A stretch of 64,000 nt of DNA from Desemzia sp045528445 (GTDB lineage Bacteria > Bacillota > Bacilli > Lactobacillales > Carnobacteriaceae), in assembly GCF_045528445.1 (NCBI RefSeq), contig NZ_JBGQQU010000009.1:1-64000 (forward strand). Reading direction: 5' to 3'. Of this stretch, positions 36,111 through 44,581 are shown piece by piece. A model generated the notes under the pieces. That model saw nothing but the letters and a program-made list of their open reading frames with translations, ran no database searches and had not been told where the DNA came from. The position numbers were made by a program, and so were the translations under genes. Positions within the stretch are counted from its first letter, which is position 1. Every line of letters starts with the position of its first letter.

Positions 36111-37238
36111 ATGGTTTTAAAAGGAATTGATTTGTTACCTCCAGTTGTAAGTACCAAACAAGCTTTATCCTTGTATAAAAAAGTAGCACAAATAAAAACA
36201 TCCATTGGAAAACTAAATTCCGAACTTGACCATTCAATTGTAAATGATCAATTAATCCAAATTCTTTCTTTAAGAGAATCGGTTCAGTCTACAAGAATAG
36301 AAGGAACACAAGTTACTTTTGCTGATATGATAGATGAAGCAACTAAAAGAAATAAAAGTAGTGAAGTTACTGAAGTGGAAAATTACCAGAAAGCTTTAGC
36401 AATAGGGATAGAGCGCATCCATAATGGATATCCTATTTCTACTAGATTAATACTAGAGTTACACAAAATTTTAATGGAGAATGAAACGCGTGGAACCACG
36501 TCCTCCTCTGGAGAATTTAGAAAAATCCAAAACTTTATTGGTCCAACAAACCGGATAGAAGATGCAGTATATATACCTGTTGATGCCAACTTAATTGGGA
36601 ATTATATGACAAACTGGGAGTACTATGTAAACTCGACCACTCATTCTTCATTTAATAAAGAGATTGATGAGAATACCCAACATTTGTTAGATGAGAATAC
36701 AGATCCATTAATTAAAACTGCTATATTACATGCTCAATTCGAGTCTATCCATCCTTTTTTAGACGGAAATGGAAGATTGGGAAGAATCTTAATTGTTTTA
36801 AGTACGATGCAAGATGGATTAATTGAAAAACCCGTTTTTTTTGTCAGTGAAGAATTGGAAAAAGAAAGAATTAGATATTACAACAAATTGAATGGCGTAA
36901 GAGGAGAGGATCCAGAGTGGTTTGAATGGATTGATTTCTTTTTGGATGCTTGTCAAAGAATGTCAGATAATATGCTAAATAAGTTAGAAAATATCAACGA
37001 TTTAGCGACACATGGATTAAAGTCTATAAATAGAGAAGGTCACATTAATAACATTTGGTTTAGCACTTTTAATCAGCCGTTTGTAACTGTTCAAGAAGTA
37101 GCAACTAAATTAAACATCAGCGTAGCTACAGCTAGAAAAGGTTTAAACACTCTTGCAGATTTAAAATTACTCGATTTTGATAAATCAAAGACCAAAAATA
37201 GAGTCTACGTGAACTACGATTTAATTAATTTATTATAG
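36111..37238 (+). CDS. Fic family protein (probable AMP transferase)
   Basis: A 375-residue Fic protein. An N-terminal Fic_N-like region contains the inhibitory helix with STRIEG at residues 60-65, which is the class II inhibitory motif (S/T-x3-E-G). The catalytic loop HPFLDGNGRLGR is at 214-225 and complete. The C-terminal 70 residues form a winged-helix DNA-binding domain (TVQEVATKLNISVATARKGL). The enzyme is therefore expected to attach AMP to a target protein unless held off by its own helix. Such proteins are widespread with mostly unknown targets. GGGGAC precedes the ATG. It stands alone between the glp operon and an accessory patch. Confidence 0.88.
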   Translation: MVLKGIDLLPPVVSTKQALSLYKKVAQIKTSIGKLNSELDHSIVNDQLIQILSLRESVQSTRIEGTQVTFADMIDEATKRNKSSEVTEVENYQKALAIGIERIHNGYPISTRLILELHKILMENETRGTTSSSGEFRKIQNFIGPTNRIEDAVYIPVDANLIGNYMTNWEYYVNSTTHSSFNKEIDENTQHLLDENTDPLIKTAILHAQFESIHPFLDGNGRLGRILIVLSTMQDGLIEKPVFFVSEELEKERIRYYNKLNGVRGEDPEWFEWIDFFLDACQRMSDNMLNKLENINDLATHGLKSINREGHINNIWFSTFNQPFVTVQEVATKLNISVATARKGLNTLADLKLLDFDKSKTKNRVYVNYDLINLL

Positions 37239-37246
37239 ATATAAAT

Positions 37247-37276
37247 AGGAGCCAGTTTAGCCTGAGCTCCTTTTTA
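37247..37276 (+). terminator. Terminator after the Fic gene
   Basis: AGGAGC at 37247-37252 pairs with GCTCCT at 37266-37271, followed by a T run. It begins 8 bases after the Fic stop. Confidence 0.65.
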
Positions 37277-37510
37277 TATTTTCTGTGGGTAAAAACCCAT
37301 AATCATAGTCAACTTCCTAACTTAGAGAATTATATTTCCTTAGTTGGAGTTGATACTGTGTAAACGTATCGGGTAAGGAAGACTATCTATTATTTTATTG
37401 CTATGTTGTTAATGCGCAGTTTGGTTCTGCTCAATAAACAAACCTACTTTTCTCTGAGAAATATTTTTCTAATATCACTTGTATTACTTGGAAAGTGAGA
37501 TAATTTAAAA

Positions 37511-37768
37511 ATGAGCGAAGTGTCATTAAACTACGTTATTACTTTAACTGCTGTTGAAGACCCAGAAGGTCTTTCGTTACAAGTAAACGGTAACTTTGAA
37601 AGAGAACACAACATTCTTGCTACCACCAGTACAGACGATAAATTCCAAAGGTTATCCATTTACAAAAAAGGAGTTATTATATCTGAAGAAGTCTATAATA
37701 ATGCGTGCGTATTCCGCTTTAACGTTCCGTTTACCCAGGAATTAAAGGTTGTTACTCTAGATAACTAA
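37511..37768 (+). CDS. Small hypothetical protein, 85 residues
   Basis: The frame begins MSEVSLNYVITLTAVED and has alternating hydrophobic residues throughout (LSLQVNGNF, VFRFNVPF, LKVVTLDN), as expected for a small beta-sandwich or barrel. The ribosome site is weak (only GTGAG, well upstream). The 270 bases before it hold no feature apart from the short motif TGCGCAGTTTGGTTCT at 37413-37428, which recurs at 4771 and near 38724. No family is recognised; it could be a phage-derived or accessory protein. Confidence 0.45.
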   Translation: MSEVSLNYVITLTAVEDPEGLSLQVNGNFEREHNILATTSTDDKFQRLSIYKKGVIISEEVYNNACVFRFNVPFTQELKVVTLDN

Positions 37769-38062
37769 TTGAAAATCCACTTTGGCGATGAAAAAAATGT
37801 TATCAAATTGGAATTTTTATAATTCGTAGTTTGATTCTCTATTCAATTTTTATATTTTTATCAATGTAAAGAAGCTGATAATGTACCCTTAAAATTCTAT
37901 TCAACTTCCTCGTCTACCCATAGTTGTGGTTTGTCTCTCTCCACACCGATAAAACCATACTTATTCAAATAAATCATCACTATTAACAGTACTCAGAGCT
38001 GATTCTTCTGTTTAGCTATGATAATTGCCTCTTTTAATAGCTCACATTCTACATAGTCTAGT
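37769..38062. other. Intergenic, possibly decayed gene end
   Basis: No intact gene. On the minus strand short open stretches follow directly after the HEPN-motif gene, including a 26-codon frame beginning MIYLNKYGFIGVERDKP, broken from the previous stretch by stops. This may be the remnant of a third small gene of that cluster. Confidence 0.25.
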
Positions 38063-38650
38063 TTAGCGATAAAAATCATCATTGATCACCTCATATTTTT
38101 CAATACTCTCTTTGAGTTGCAATATGCTTTTGTAAAGATTTTCTATATTAGCTCCCTCACCATAGAAATAAAATGTCTTTGAGTATTGGTCATAATGCCT
38201 TAGGTTTTTTTGCTTAGAAACATCATATATATCATCACCAAAACTAATCATCCCTTTAACGGGACCAAAATTTTTATTCATAATGATGGTCTGAGGAACT
38301 ACGGTAAAATCTTCTAACTTCTCATCTATATGCTCTAGAGCATTTCTTAAAAATCTCTTTTCCAACAACGAATTATCATTAACACCTAATTCTTCTCTCA
38401 ATGCTTTTCTTTCATTCTTTCTAATTCTATTTTTATTTTGGTCCTTACCATTTATCCCCCATAAAATTTTTGAAATGTTGCCACTATAAACAATCAAACT
38501 TTGAGCGTAGTACCAAAATTTTTCCGAGTCTAATTTTTGTCCACTATCCATTAAATTAAGGTATTCATTCACGCCTTCCACAGAATATAAAGCGAAATTA
38601 ATCTGAGTTTTTAATTCATCTATATATAATTCTTTTCTTTTTTTATTCAT
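38063..38650 (-). CDS. HEPN-motif protein of unknown function
   Basis: A 195-residue, mostly helical protein. The motif RNALEH (residues 102-107), followed by IDEKLEDF, fits the R-x4-6-H signature of HEPN domains, many of which are RNases in toxin-antitoxin and abortive infection systems. Helices before it (KFWYYAQSLIVYSGNISKIL) match the expected long first helices. The ATG at 38650 is chosen because GGAGG stands 8 bases upstream. It follows the membrane protein at 38749 in the same direction, 98 bases apart, and lies in AT-rich accessory DNA with a Fic gene nearby. The HEPN assignment is from motif reading, not from a profile search. Confidence 0.6.
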   Translation of the reverse strand: MNKKRKELYIDELKTQINFALYSVEGVNEYLNLMDSGQKLDSEKFWYYAQSLIVYSGNISKILWGINGKDQNKNRIRKNERKALREELGVNDNSLLEKRFLRNALEHIDEKLEDFTVVPQTIIMNKNFGPVKGMISFGDDIYDVSKQKNLRHYDQYSKTFYFYGEGANIENLYKSILQLKESIEKYEVINDDFYR

Positions 38651-38748
38651 TATAAAAACCTCCAATTTTTATACTAAGTATAATCAAAAAATGGAGGTTG
38701 TTGTTACTTTAATTATTTGCTTACCGCACAATTTGGTTCTACCCTCAT

Positions 38749-39231
38749 TTATGAATTGAAGATATACTCCATACTAGCTAATATTTCTCTAACCAATTTC
38801 GCATTAATGCTTATATATCGATTTTCCTCAGCGTATTTAATCCATTCCATCAAATCAAAAGTATGGGCATTTAAATTGATTAGACTATCAACTTCTTTGT
38901 CATTTTGCACATAAAGATGAAAAAGACTTTCAATTTCCTTTTCTAATAACATTACACTACTCTTAAACCACTTTAAGTTAATCTTTTCTTGGTTCTCGCT
39001 TTTCTCATGACTTTTTAAAATTATTTGCTCAATCACTCTTAACTTAGAATTAATTATTCTTTTCAATTCTCTTTTCTTACTGTATTTTTCATACATGTAG
39101 AATATAATACTACCAATCACACTACCAACTAAAGTTATAGCTCCACCAATCAAAAGACTCCAAAGCGTAGTTAAATCACTTCCTTGTAAACTTTCTATAG
39201 TCTCAATTAATCCGTCATGCTGTTCTGTCAT
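38749..39231 (-). CDS. Membrane-anchored helical protein
   Basis: A 160-residue protein with one glycine-rich transmembrane helix (about residues 22-46, LWSLLIGGAITLVGSVIGSI) followed by a basic patch (KYSKKRELKR) and a cytoplasmic helical domain of about 110 residues. GGAGGA lies 9 bases before the ATG. It may act with the HEPN-motif protein encoded next downstream, as membrane partners do in some phage-exclusion pairs, but no family is recognised. Confidence 0.6.
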   Translation of the reverse strand: MTEQHDGLIETIESLQGSDLTTLWSLLIGGAITLVGSVIGSIIFYMYEKYSKKRELKRIINSKLRVIEQIILKSHEKSENQEKINLKWFKSSVMLLEKEIESLFHLYVQNDKEVDSLINLNAHTFDLMEWIKYAEENRYISINAKLVREILASMEYIFNS

Positions 39232-39489
39232 TAGTAATCATTTCCTCCATTTGTTATTTATATTGTTTTAACAACTTTCAGAATTTATATCTTATCTATA
39301 TTTTTTTTATCGGTATAAATAGCTATAGAATTCTTCTGTCCATAATAGTATATCAAATGGATTCATGCTATCTTAGCTTTTTTCACAAGAGCGCTTATAC
39401 AATGTTTCTAAATGTTTTCAATAAAATCAACAACTTTATCATTATTAAACTCATGAAAACTAATGCTAGGATGCAGACCACCCGGACCA
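39232..39489. other. Intergenic stretch, no feature seen
   Basis: AT-rich sequence with no credible gene, hairpin or promoter that I can support. Its left part includes the ribosome site of the membrane protein gene. Confidence 0.3.
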
Positions 39490-40120
39490 ATTGTCCCCCT
39501 AATTGACATTAGTTAAACCTGTTTCTTTGTAAACTAAAGGTTGATACCAGTTTCTGGCAGTAATGGAATCACCAAGAGAATTTCGAATTTTACTTTCCCA
39601 TCTTCTTTTTTATTTAGGGATTAAATCCTTAACTGTTTCTTCGAAGTCTCTTCGAATAGAATTGTCTATAACTTCATAATTTATAGCGATATCAGCATTT
39701 CTGGCAGTATAAAGCGTGCCGGTAAAGTCTTTCTTTCCTAAAGTATAACTAGGGATACTTAATAGTTCTCAGTTTTAAAATAGTCGTTATAGGTATATCC
39801 AGATGGAGTTTCCTCTCTTCTGTACCCATGATTCCAATATATTGACTTCTACTTCCATCTGAAGTTAATGAGGTCTCAATTTCATTGATTCTTACTTTTG
39901 CAGTAACTCGTTCAGAAGCAATAGTGTATGGAGAGAAATCTTTTATAGCTGGCAGATGGCCTAAACTATCCCCTTTTATTTCCTTGGACAAACTTTGAAA
40001 TAGATTTTCACTTGTATTTATGGCTTTAACATTCCCTTCTCCTGAATCCATTCCTAATATGACCAACCGAGTTTCTTCGTTAAATGTATTTAAATTCGCC
40101 CATTCCGTTTCAGTTTTTCT
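39490..40120 (-). pseudogene. Decayed gene of unknown family
   Basis: On the minus strand a protein-like reading begins near 40120 (KTETEWANLNTFNEETRLVI), continues through GMDSGEGNVKAINTSENLF and SYTIASERVTAKVRINE-type sequence, stops at 39749, then resumes in other frames with TARNADIAINYEVID and KIRNSLGDSITARNWYQPL before further stops. The LGMDSGEGNVKA start is slightly reminiscent of actin-like plasmid segregation proteins (ParM type), but the similarity is weak. It is the broken remainder of one or two genes. Confidence 0.4.
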
Positions 40121-40249
40121 GGGAGTTTGTACCTACTGTCAGTTAATATTCTAGTAACAAAGTCTTATATTTATACATAACTTGGACTAAAGAATTCCAT
40201 TCTCTTTAGTTTATTCAACTATTATTTTTTCCTCTTCCAGAAGTAGCAA

Positions 40250-40285
40250 AAAAGATGCCTCCCTATAGTAGGAAGTGCATCTTTT
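40250..40285 (-). terminator. Terminator of the Mga-like gene
   Basis: AAAAGATGC at 40250-40258 pairs with GCATCTTTT at 40277-40285. The stem includes the stop codon region of the gene that ends at 40284, and a T run follows on the minus strand. Confidence 0.7.
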
Positions 40286-41753
40286 ATTGATTAAGCGTCT
40301 GCAAGATTTCTTGTATGTTCTTCTGATCAAACGGTGACAATATCTCAGATAGTACATAGACCTTGGCTTTACCGTAACGGTCTTTGTGGTTTTGCGGAAC
40401 GTTGGTCAGGATCAGGTCGTAGTCTTTTTTTGGATCGTATTTTTCAATGTGTGTACCGTTGATGTGTTTCATGTTCATCACGAGCAGCTGGTTCAGGGCT
40501 TTCGTGTAGATGCTTTCCATTTTCAAGTCGATCCCGATTTGCAGGATAGTCGCTGTTTGGAAAGTGACGATGGCTAGGAGACTGACGTATTTTAACAACT
40601 CCATTTTTAATAGCGTGTCGCCGTCTGTTTCTTCGATGTTTAATTTGCCTATGCTGATGTCGCGTAATTGTTTGGCGAAGGACAACAGGTCTTTGCCGGT
40701 GAACTTTTTCTCTTTGGCTAGGATGGCGTCGTAGTCGTAGATTTCGATGTCTCCTTTGAAAAAGTACATTCGGGTATGGATTTGCGAGAGGAAATAGTAC
40801 ATCTCCCGCTCCAACATGTAAGGCAATTTGCGCAAATTGTATTGGATGATGATTGTCTCCACGATATAGGTATCCAGAGCAGCTGTCGGCGTCCTTCTGC
40901 CGCGAAGGAGCGTGTATTCGTGGAAGTCGTTTTCAGATAGGATTGGGAAGGCCAGCAGAAAAATGAAGTGCATCATTCCTTCTTCTTCATCGACTTCAAT
41001 CGAATAGCGGCTGAAGAAGCGCAGTACCATCGTGCGGACTTTGTGGTACATCGGATCTTCGTGGTAGGGTTCCATTTGCTGGTGTAAAAATTTGTAGACT
41101 TTAGATCGGCTGTTGACGCGGTTCTTGCTGATATGGAACCAGACTCCGATGCGTTGTTTGCTTTCGGAATCAAAGGTGGCTTGCAGGAAATTTTCCATCG
41201 CTTGGGTCATGCGCTCGACTTGGTCGTCATTTTTTTGGCTGGCCAGAGCACTTTTGTCAGCGATGTACCAATAAAATTGGTAGTAGAAATAACGGATCTG
41301 CAGCTCTTCTCCTTGCAAGCGGCCGTTGCGGATCTTGATTTGAAATTCTTTCAAGTAGCTGTTCAGCTCTTTGATTTTGCGGAACAAAGAAGACTCACTG
41401 ACCGTCAATTTTTGAGCTAATTGAGTGATCGTAAATTCTTGGTGTTCGTATAAATAGCTGATAATGCTTACTTTGATCGATTGCCTGAGGTAGTGCTGGT
41501 AAATTTGCTCCAAGGAAAATTCATGCCCCATAAACAAAGAGATCATATGTCCGTCGTAATCAATGCGTACATTTGACGAAATCGACTGAAAGCGGAATGT
41601 GATGGCTTCTAGGTCCTTATCCAGTGATGCTTTGGAGATGTCTAGATGGTCAATCATCTCTGTATACCCCACTTGCCCTCCGCTTAAGACGAGTTTTTGA
41701 AAAATAGTGATTTCTCTGATTTCGTGCTTTTCTAAGAAATTTTCAATCTTCAT
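40284..41753 (-). CDS. Mga-like transcriptional regulator
   Basis: A 489-residue protein with two N-terminal helix-turn-helix regions (residues 25-60 and 95-140; FTITQLAQKLTVSESSLFRKI is the second, of the Mga HTH type), a long central region like the PRD-related domains of Mga and AtxA, and a C-terminal EIIB-like part (YDLILTNVPQ). Such regulators respond to phosphorylation by the PTS. Its start at 41753 follows AAGG by 10 bases and overlaps the end of the oxidoreductase gene by 11 bases, so it is translationally coupled to it and may sense or control the same process. Confidence 0.82.
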   Translation of the reverse strand: MKIENFLEKHEIREITIFQKLVLSGGQVGYTEMIDHLDISKASLDKDLEAITFRFQSISSNVRIDYDGHMISLFMGHEFSLEQIYQHYLRQSIKVSIISYLYEHQEFTITQLAQKLTVSESSLFRKIKELNSYLKEFQIKIRNGRLQGEELQIRYFYYQFYWYIADKSALASQKNDDQVERMTQAMENFLQATFDSESKQRIGVWFHISKNRVNSRSKVYKFLHQQMEPYHEDPMYHKVRTMVLRFFSRYSIEVDEEEGMMHFIFLLAFPILSENDFHEYTLLRGRRTPTAALDTYIVETIIIQYNLRKLPYMLEREMYYFLSQIHTRMYFFKGDIEIYDYDAILAKEKKFTGKDLLSFAKQLRDISIGKLNIEETDGDTLLKMELLKYVSLLAIVTFQTATILQIGIDLKMESIYTKALNQLLVMNMKHINGTHIEKYDPKKDYDLILTNVPQNHKDRYGKAKVYVLSEILSPFDQKNIQEILQTLNQ

Positions 41754-43077
41754 ATGCATCACACCTTACGTCAGGCCAAGGGACTAAGTTCGTTGTTTCA
41801 ACAAGGTTGGTGTAGACCGGGTGGAAAAAGAAATCTTTCTGCATCAAGTCTTCTAACGTTTGGTTGGTTTGAATAGCTAGAGCGAGTGTGTTGATCTTGT
41901 CTAATATATTGGCTTTGGAAAGCAGCTGAGCTCCTAATAAAACGCGGCTTTCTTTGTCGTAGATAAATTTGACGGTAGCCGTTTCAGCTGTCGGCAAGCT
42001 GTTCAGCTTAACCTTTTGGCAAACTGCGCTGACCGGATGGGTATAAAACAAACTTTCTTCTTCGGTCATCCCGGTGCTGGCGATGTAATAGCCGAAAGCA
42101 GTCGTCCCGATCGTGCGCAATGAACCTTTGAACGGCAATACCGGCTCAACAAGATTGGCCGCAGCAACCATTCCTGTACGGATAGCATTGTTGATCAGCG
42201 GAATATAGAACGTATCTTTGTCGGCTCCAAACTGCAATTGGATACAATCCCCGACGGCAAAGACATCTTTTTCAGACGTCCGCAGGTATTGGTCTACTTT
42301 GATTGTATGATCGGTGTGCAATTTGATTTGGTCGCCTAAGAACCTTAAGTCTGGTCGAACATTTACCGCTAATATAGCCGTGTCGCTGACGATGGATTCA
42401 TTCAGCAAATGTGCCACCACCGTTTCGTCCGTTTCTTCTACACTGGAGACGGTCTGATTGAGGTGCAAGTTGACGCCGGATTTTTTCATCGCTGCTTGCA
42501 GTGGCTCGATCATTTCTTTGTCAAAATATTTGAACAAGACATAATCCATGTTTTCGACCAACGTGACTTGTTTCCCATTTTTTTGCAGCAGATCCGCTGC
42601 TTCCACCCCGATTTGTCCGCCGCCGATGACGGTAACTTGCTGGCTGCCCTTTAGCTTTTCGAGGGCGTCTGCTGCTTCATGGAATCGTTTGTATTTCAAG
42701 ACTCGTGTAGTGTCGCAGCCCGAAATCTTTTGCGATAGCTGACTGGAACCGGTGGCGATGATCAATTTGTCGTATCCTAAGGTCTCTGCTCCGTTGGGAC
42801 TGCGGTACGAGATTTGTTTTTGACCGGTATCGACTCTCTCGACTTCTGAAGATAAATGCAGTTGAATGCGCTGTTTCTGCAGTTGTTCGGCCGTAATAAA
42901 ATAAGCCTCTTCTAAAGAAGCGATTTTCTTGTCCAAATACAGGTGCAATCCATTTGGGATGTACCCCAGTTTCGATTGCTTTTCCAACAGAAAAATCTCC
43001 GCTTGCTTAAATTTCTTCCGCACCTCTAACGCTGCAGCGACCCCAGCAAAAGAGGCACCAATAATGGCTACTCTCAT
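41743..43077 (-). CDS. NADH oxidase/CoA-disulfide reductase-like flavoprotein without redox Cys
   Basis: A 444-residue member of the pyridine nucleotide-disulfide oxidoreductase class that includes Nox, Npr and CoA-disulfide reductase. FAD site IIGASFAGVAAALEV, KLIIATGSS, NAD site VTVIGGGQIGVEAADLL, second FAD motif VFAVGDC and a C-terminal dimer domain are present. In Nox/Npr the active cysteine follows the first FAD loop in SCG context; here the equivalent stretch reads LGYIPNGLHLYL, with Asn instead of Cys. It therefore cannot use the usual Cys-sulfenic chemistry and its substrate is unknown. The only ATG-type start with a ribosome site (GGAGTATCG) is used. It is coupled to the Mga-like regulator gene. 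Confidence 0.82.
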   Translation of the reverse strand: MRVAIIGASFAGVAAALEVRKKFKQAEIFLLEKQSKLGYIPNGLHLYLDKKIASLEEAYFITAEQLQKQRIQLHLSSEVERVDTGQKQISYRSPNGAETLGYDKLIIATGSSQLSQKISGCDTTRVLKYKRFHEAADALEKLKGSQQVTVIGGGQIGVEAADLLQKNGKQVTLVENMDYVLFKYFDKEMIEPLQAAMKKSGVNLHLNQTVSSVEETDETVVAHLLNESIVSDTAILAVNVRPDLRFLGDQIKLHTDHTIKVDQYLRTSEKDVFAVGDCIQLQFGADKDTFYIPLINNAIRTGMVAAANLVEPVLPFKGSLRTIGTTAFGYYIASTGMTEEESLFYTHPVSAVCQKVKLNSLPTAETATVKFIYDKESRVLLGAQLLSKANILDKINTLALAIQTNQTLEDLMQKDFFFHPVYTNLVETTNLVPWPDVRCDAYED

Positions 43078-43224
43078 ATCGATACTCCTCTAGTTGTTTT
43101 CTTAACTGTAGTATAGCACTTTACAAGAGCGCGGGGCAAAACAGAGCGTAAAGTTGAAGTGAGGCGTGTTTAGCGTTTCTTTTCAAATGCTCTGTATGAT
43201 TGTGGGCGGTTTGTGCTTGATTAC

Positions 43225-43944
43225 TTGACTTGTGGGCATCAAAATAGTGGCGGTAAGTCAGATAACTCTGTTTATCCTGACTTGTGGCGCTAAAAATTAA
43301 GTGCACAAGTCAGGTTTTATCCTTTTATCTGACTTGTGAGCATCAACATGCTTGTCACAAGTCAGATAAAAGGCTGTTTACCTCTCGCTATGTTTCCCAT
43401 CAGTTTCATACCTGCACAATCTCAATACCTTTTTATTAAGAAATTTTTCGCAGTGCGAAAAATCTCCTTTTTAAAAGGACCTAAGTGTTTGCACAACGAT
43501 TTATCCTATGTTCCCTGACCTGTGGGCATTAAAATACTGGCGGCAAGTCAGATAAATCCGTTTATCCTGACTCGTGGAGATAAAATTTAAGTGCACAAGT
43601 CAGGTTTTATCCTTTTATCTGACTTGTGAGCATCAAAATACCCGCCTCAAGTCAGATACAGGCTGTTTACCTCTCGCTATGTTTCCCATCAGTTTCATAC
43701 CTGCACAATCTCAATAACTTTTTATTAAGAAATTTTTCGCAGTGCGAAAAATCTCCTTTTTAAAAGGATCTGAGTGCTTACACAATGATTTATTTCCTGT
43801 TTACTGACTTATGGGCGTCAAAATAGTGGCGGTAAGTCAGATAACTCTGTTTATCCTGACTTGTGGAGCTAAAAATCAAGAACACAAGTCAGGTTTTATC
43901 CTTTTATCTGACTTGTGAGCATCAGAATACTCGCCTTAAGTCAG
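43225..43944. repeat. Palindrome array A1 (52-bp period, three triplets)
   Basis: Nine palindromes of 37 bp bounded by CTGACTTGTG-type left arms and CACAAGTCAG-type right arms begin at 43225, 43277, 43329; 43515, 43567, 43619; 43804, 43856 and 43908. Inside each triplet the spacing is exactly 52 bp (37 plus 15); the triplets repeat every 289-290 bp. Between triplets lies a conserved segment with the hairpin ATTTTTCGC-AGT-GCGAAAAAT (43443-43463 and 43732-43752). The array is the same family as that at 58.9-59.9 kb but no NERD gene adjoins it. No coding frame is credible across it. Confidence 0.9.
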
Positions 43945-44020
43945 ATATAGACTGCCTACCTGCGCTAGTCTAAGAGCTTTTTAATGGGAGTGTGAGCTCT
44001 GCCTTTCACAACGCATTTTT

Positions 44021-44053
44021 TAAAAAAGGAGCCGCGACTTTTGTCGCAGCTCC
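44021..44053 (-). terminator. Terminator downstream of the 100-residue gene
   Basis: GGAGCCGCGAC (44028-44038) pairs with GTCGCAGCTCC (44043-44053) and on the minus strand is followed by six T. It lies about 90 bases beyond the stop at 44146. Confidence 0.75.
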
Positions 44054-44145
44054 AGCATGACTCAATTTGTTCAAAAACAGCTCCATAGAGGAACAAAACT
44101 TTGGCTAATAGATATTTTTTTTTGTGACTTTCGGGTAAAATAAGC

Positions 44146-44448
44146 TTAAATCGGTTCGAGTGATACATTTAGCGGAATGGTGCGGATAAGGCGTTCAACA
44201 CTATTGGTCGTTACAATAAAATCAATTTCCTTAGTATTCCAACTCAGCAAGTCATAGATGGAATATCCATTCTTGCGCAATACCCCATCTAAAGGACAGT
44301 CAACTTCACCGTCTGCATTGATGAGTACATCGGTATTGTCTATTTTTAACTGCACGATCTTATCTTTTGCTTTTACTACATACGAGTACTTTTTGGCGGA
44401 GTCGTGCTCGGTTTTTCCTAAAAGATTTTCCGTTGTAATACGCGTCAC
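44146..44448 (-). CDS. Hypothetical protein, 100 residues
   Basis: The frame opens with GTG (44448) in AAGCAGGTGACG, with only a weak ribosome site, and encodes a soluble protein beginning MTRITTENLLGKTE. Alternating hydrophobic residues (YVVKAKDKIVQLKIDNTDVLIN) suggest a beta-rich fold. It is divergent from the Rgg-type regulator gene with about 130 bases between them, a layout often seen for a regulator and its target. A terminator follows at 44021. The family is not recognised. Confidence 0.55.
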   Translation of the reverse strand: MTRITTENLLGKTEHDSAKKYSYVVKAKDKIVQLKIDNTDVLINADGEVDCPLDGVLRKNGYSIYDLLSWNTKEIDFIVTTNSVERLIRTIPLNVSLEPI

Positions 44449-44581
44449 CTGCTTTCTTATACGTAACTTACGAGTCAGCTGCTCTTCTGACTAAGTATCA
44501 TTGTAACTAGTATAACGAGTTCTAATCGTTTCTGTTGGAAAAGTTATCATAATAACAGTACTATTTAAGGAGTTTTGTCAC

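Noticed and set aside
43121..43518. Short frames in array A1
   Set aside because: They consist of repeat DNA, lack ribosome sites and recur only because the DNA repeats.
44449..44581. Short hydrophobic peptide gene for the Rgg-type regulator
   Set aside because: No small frame with a ribosome site and hydrophobic C-terminus could be found in the gap.
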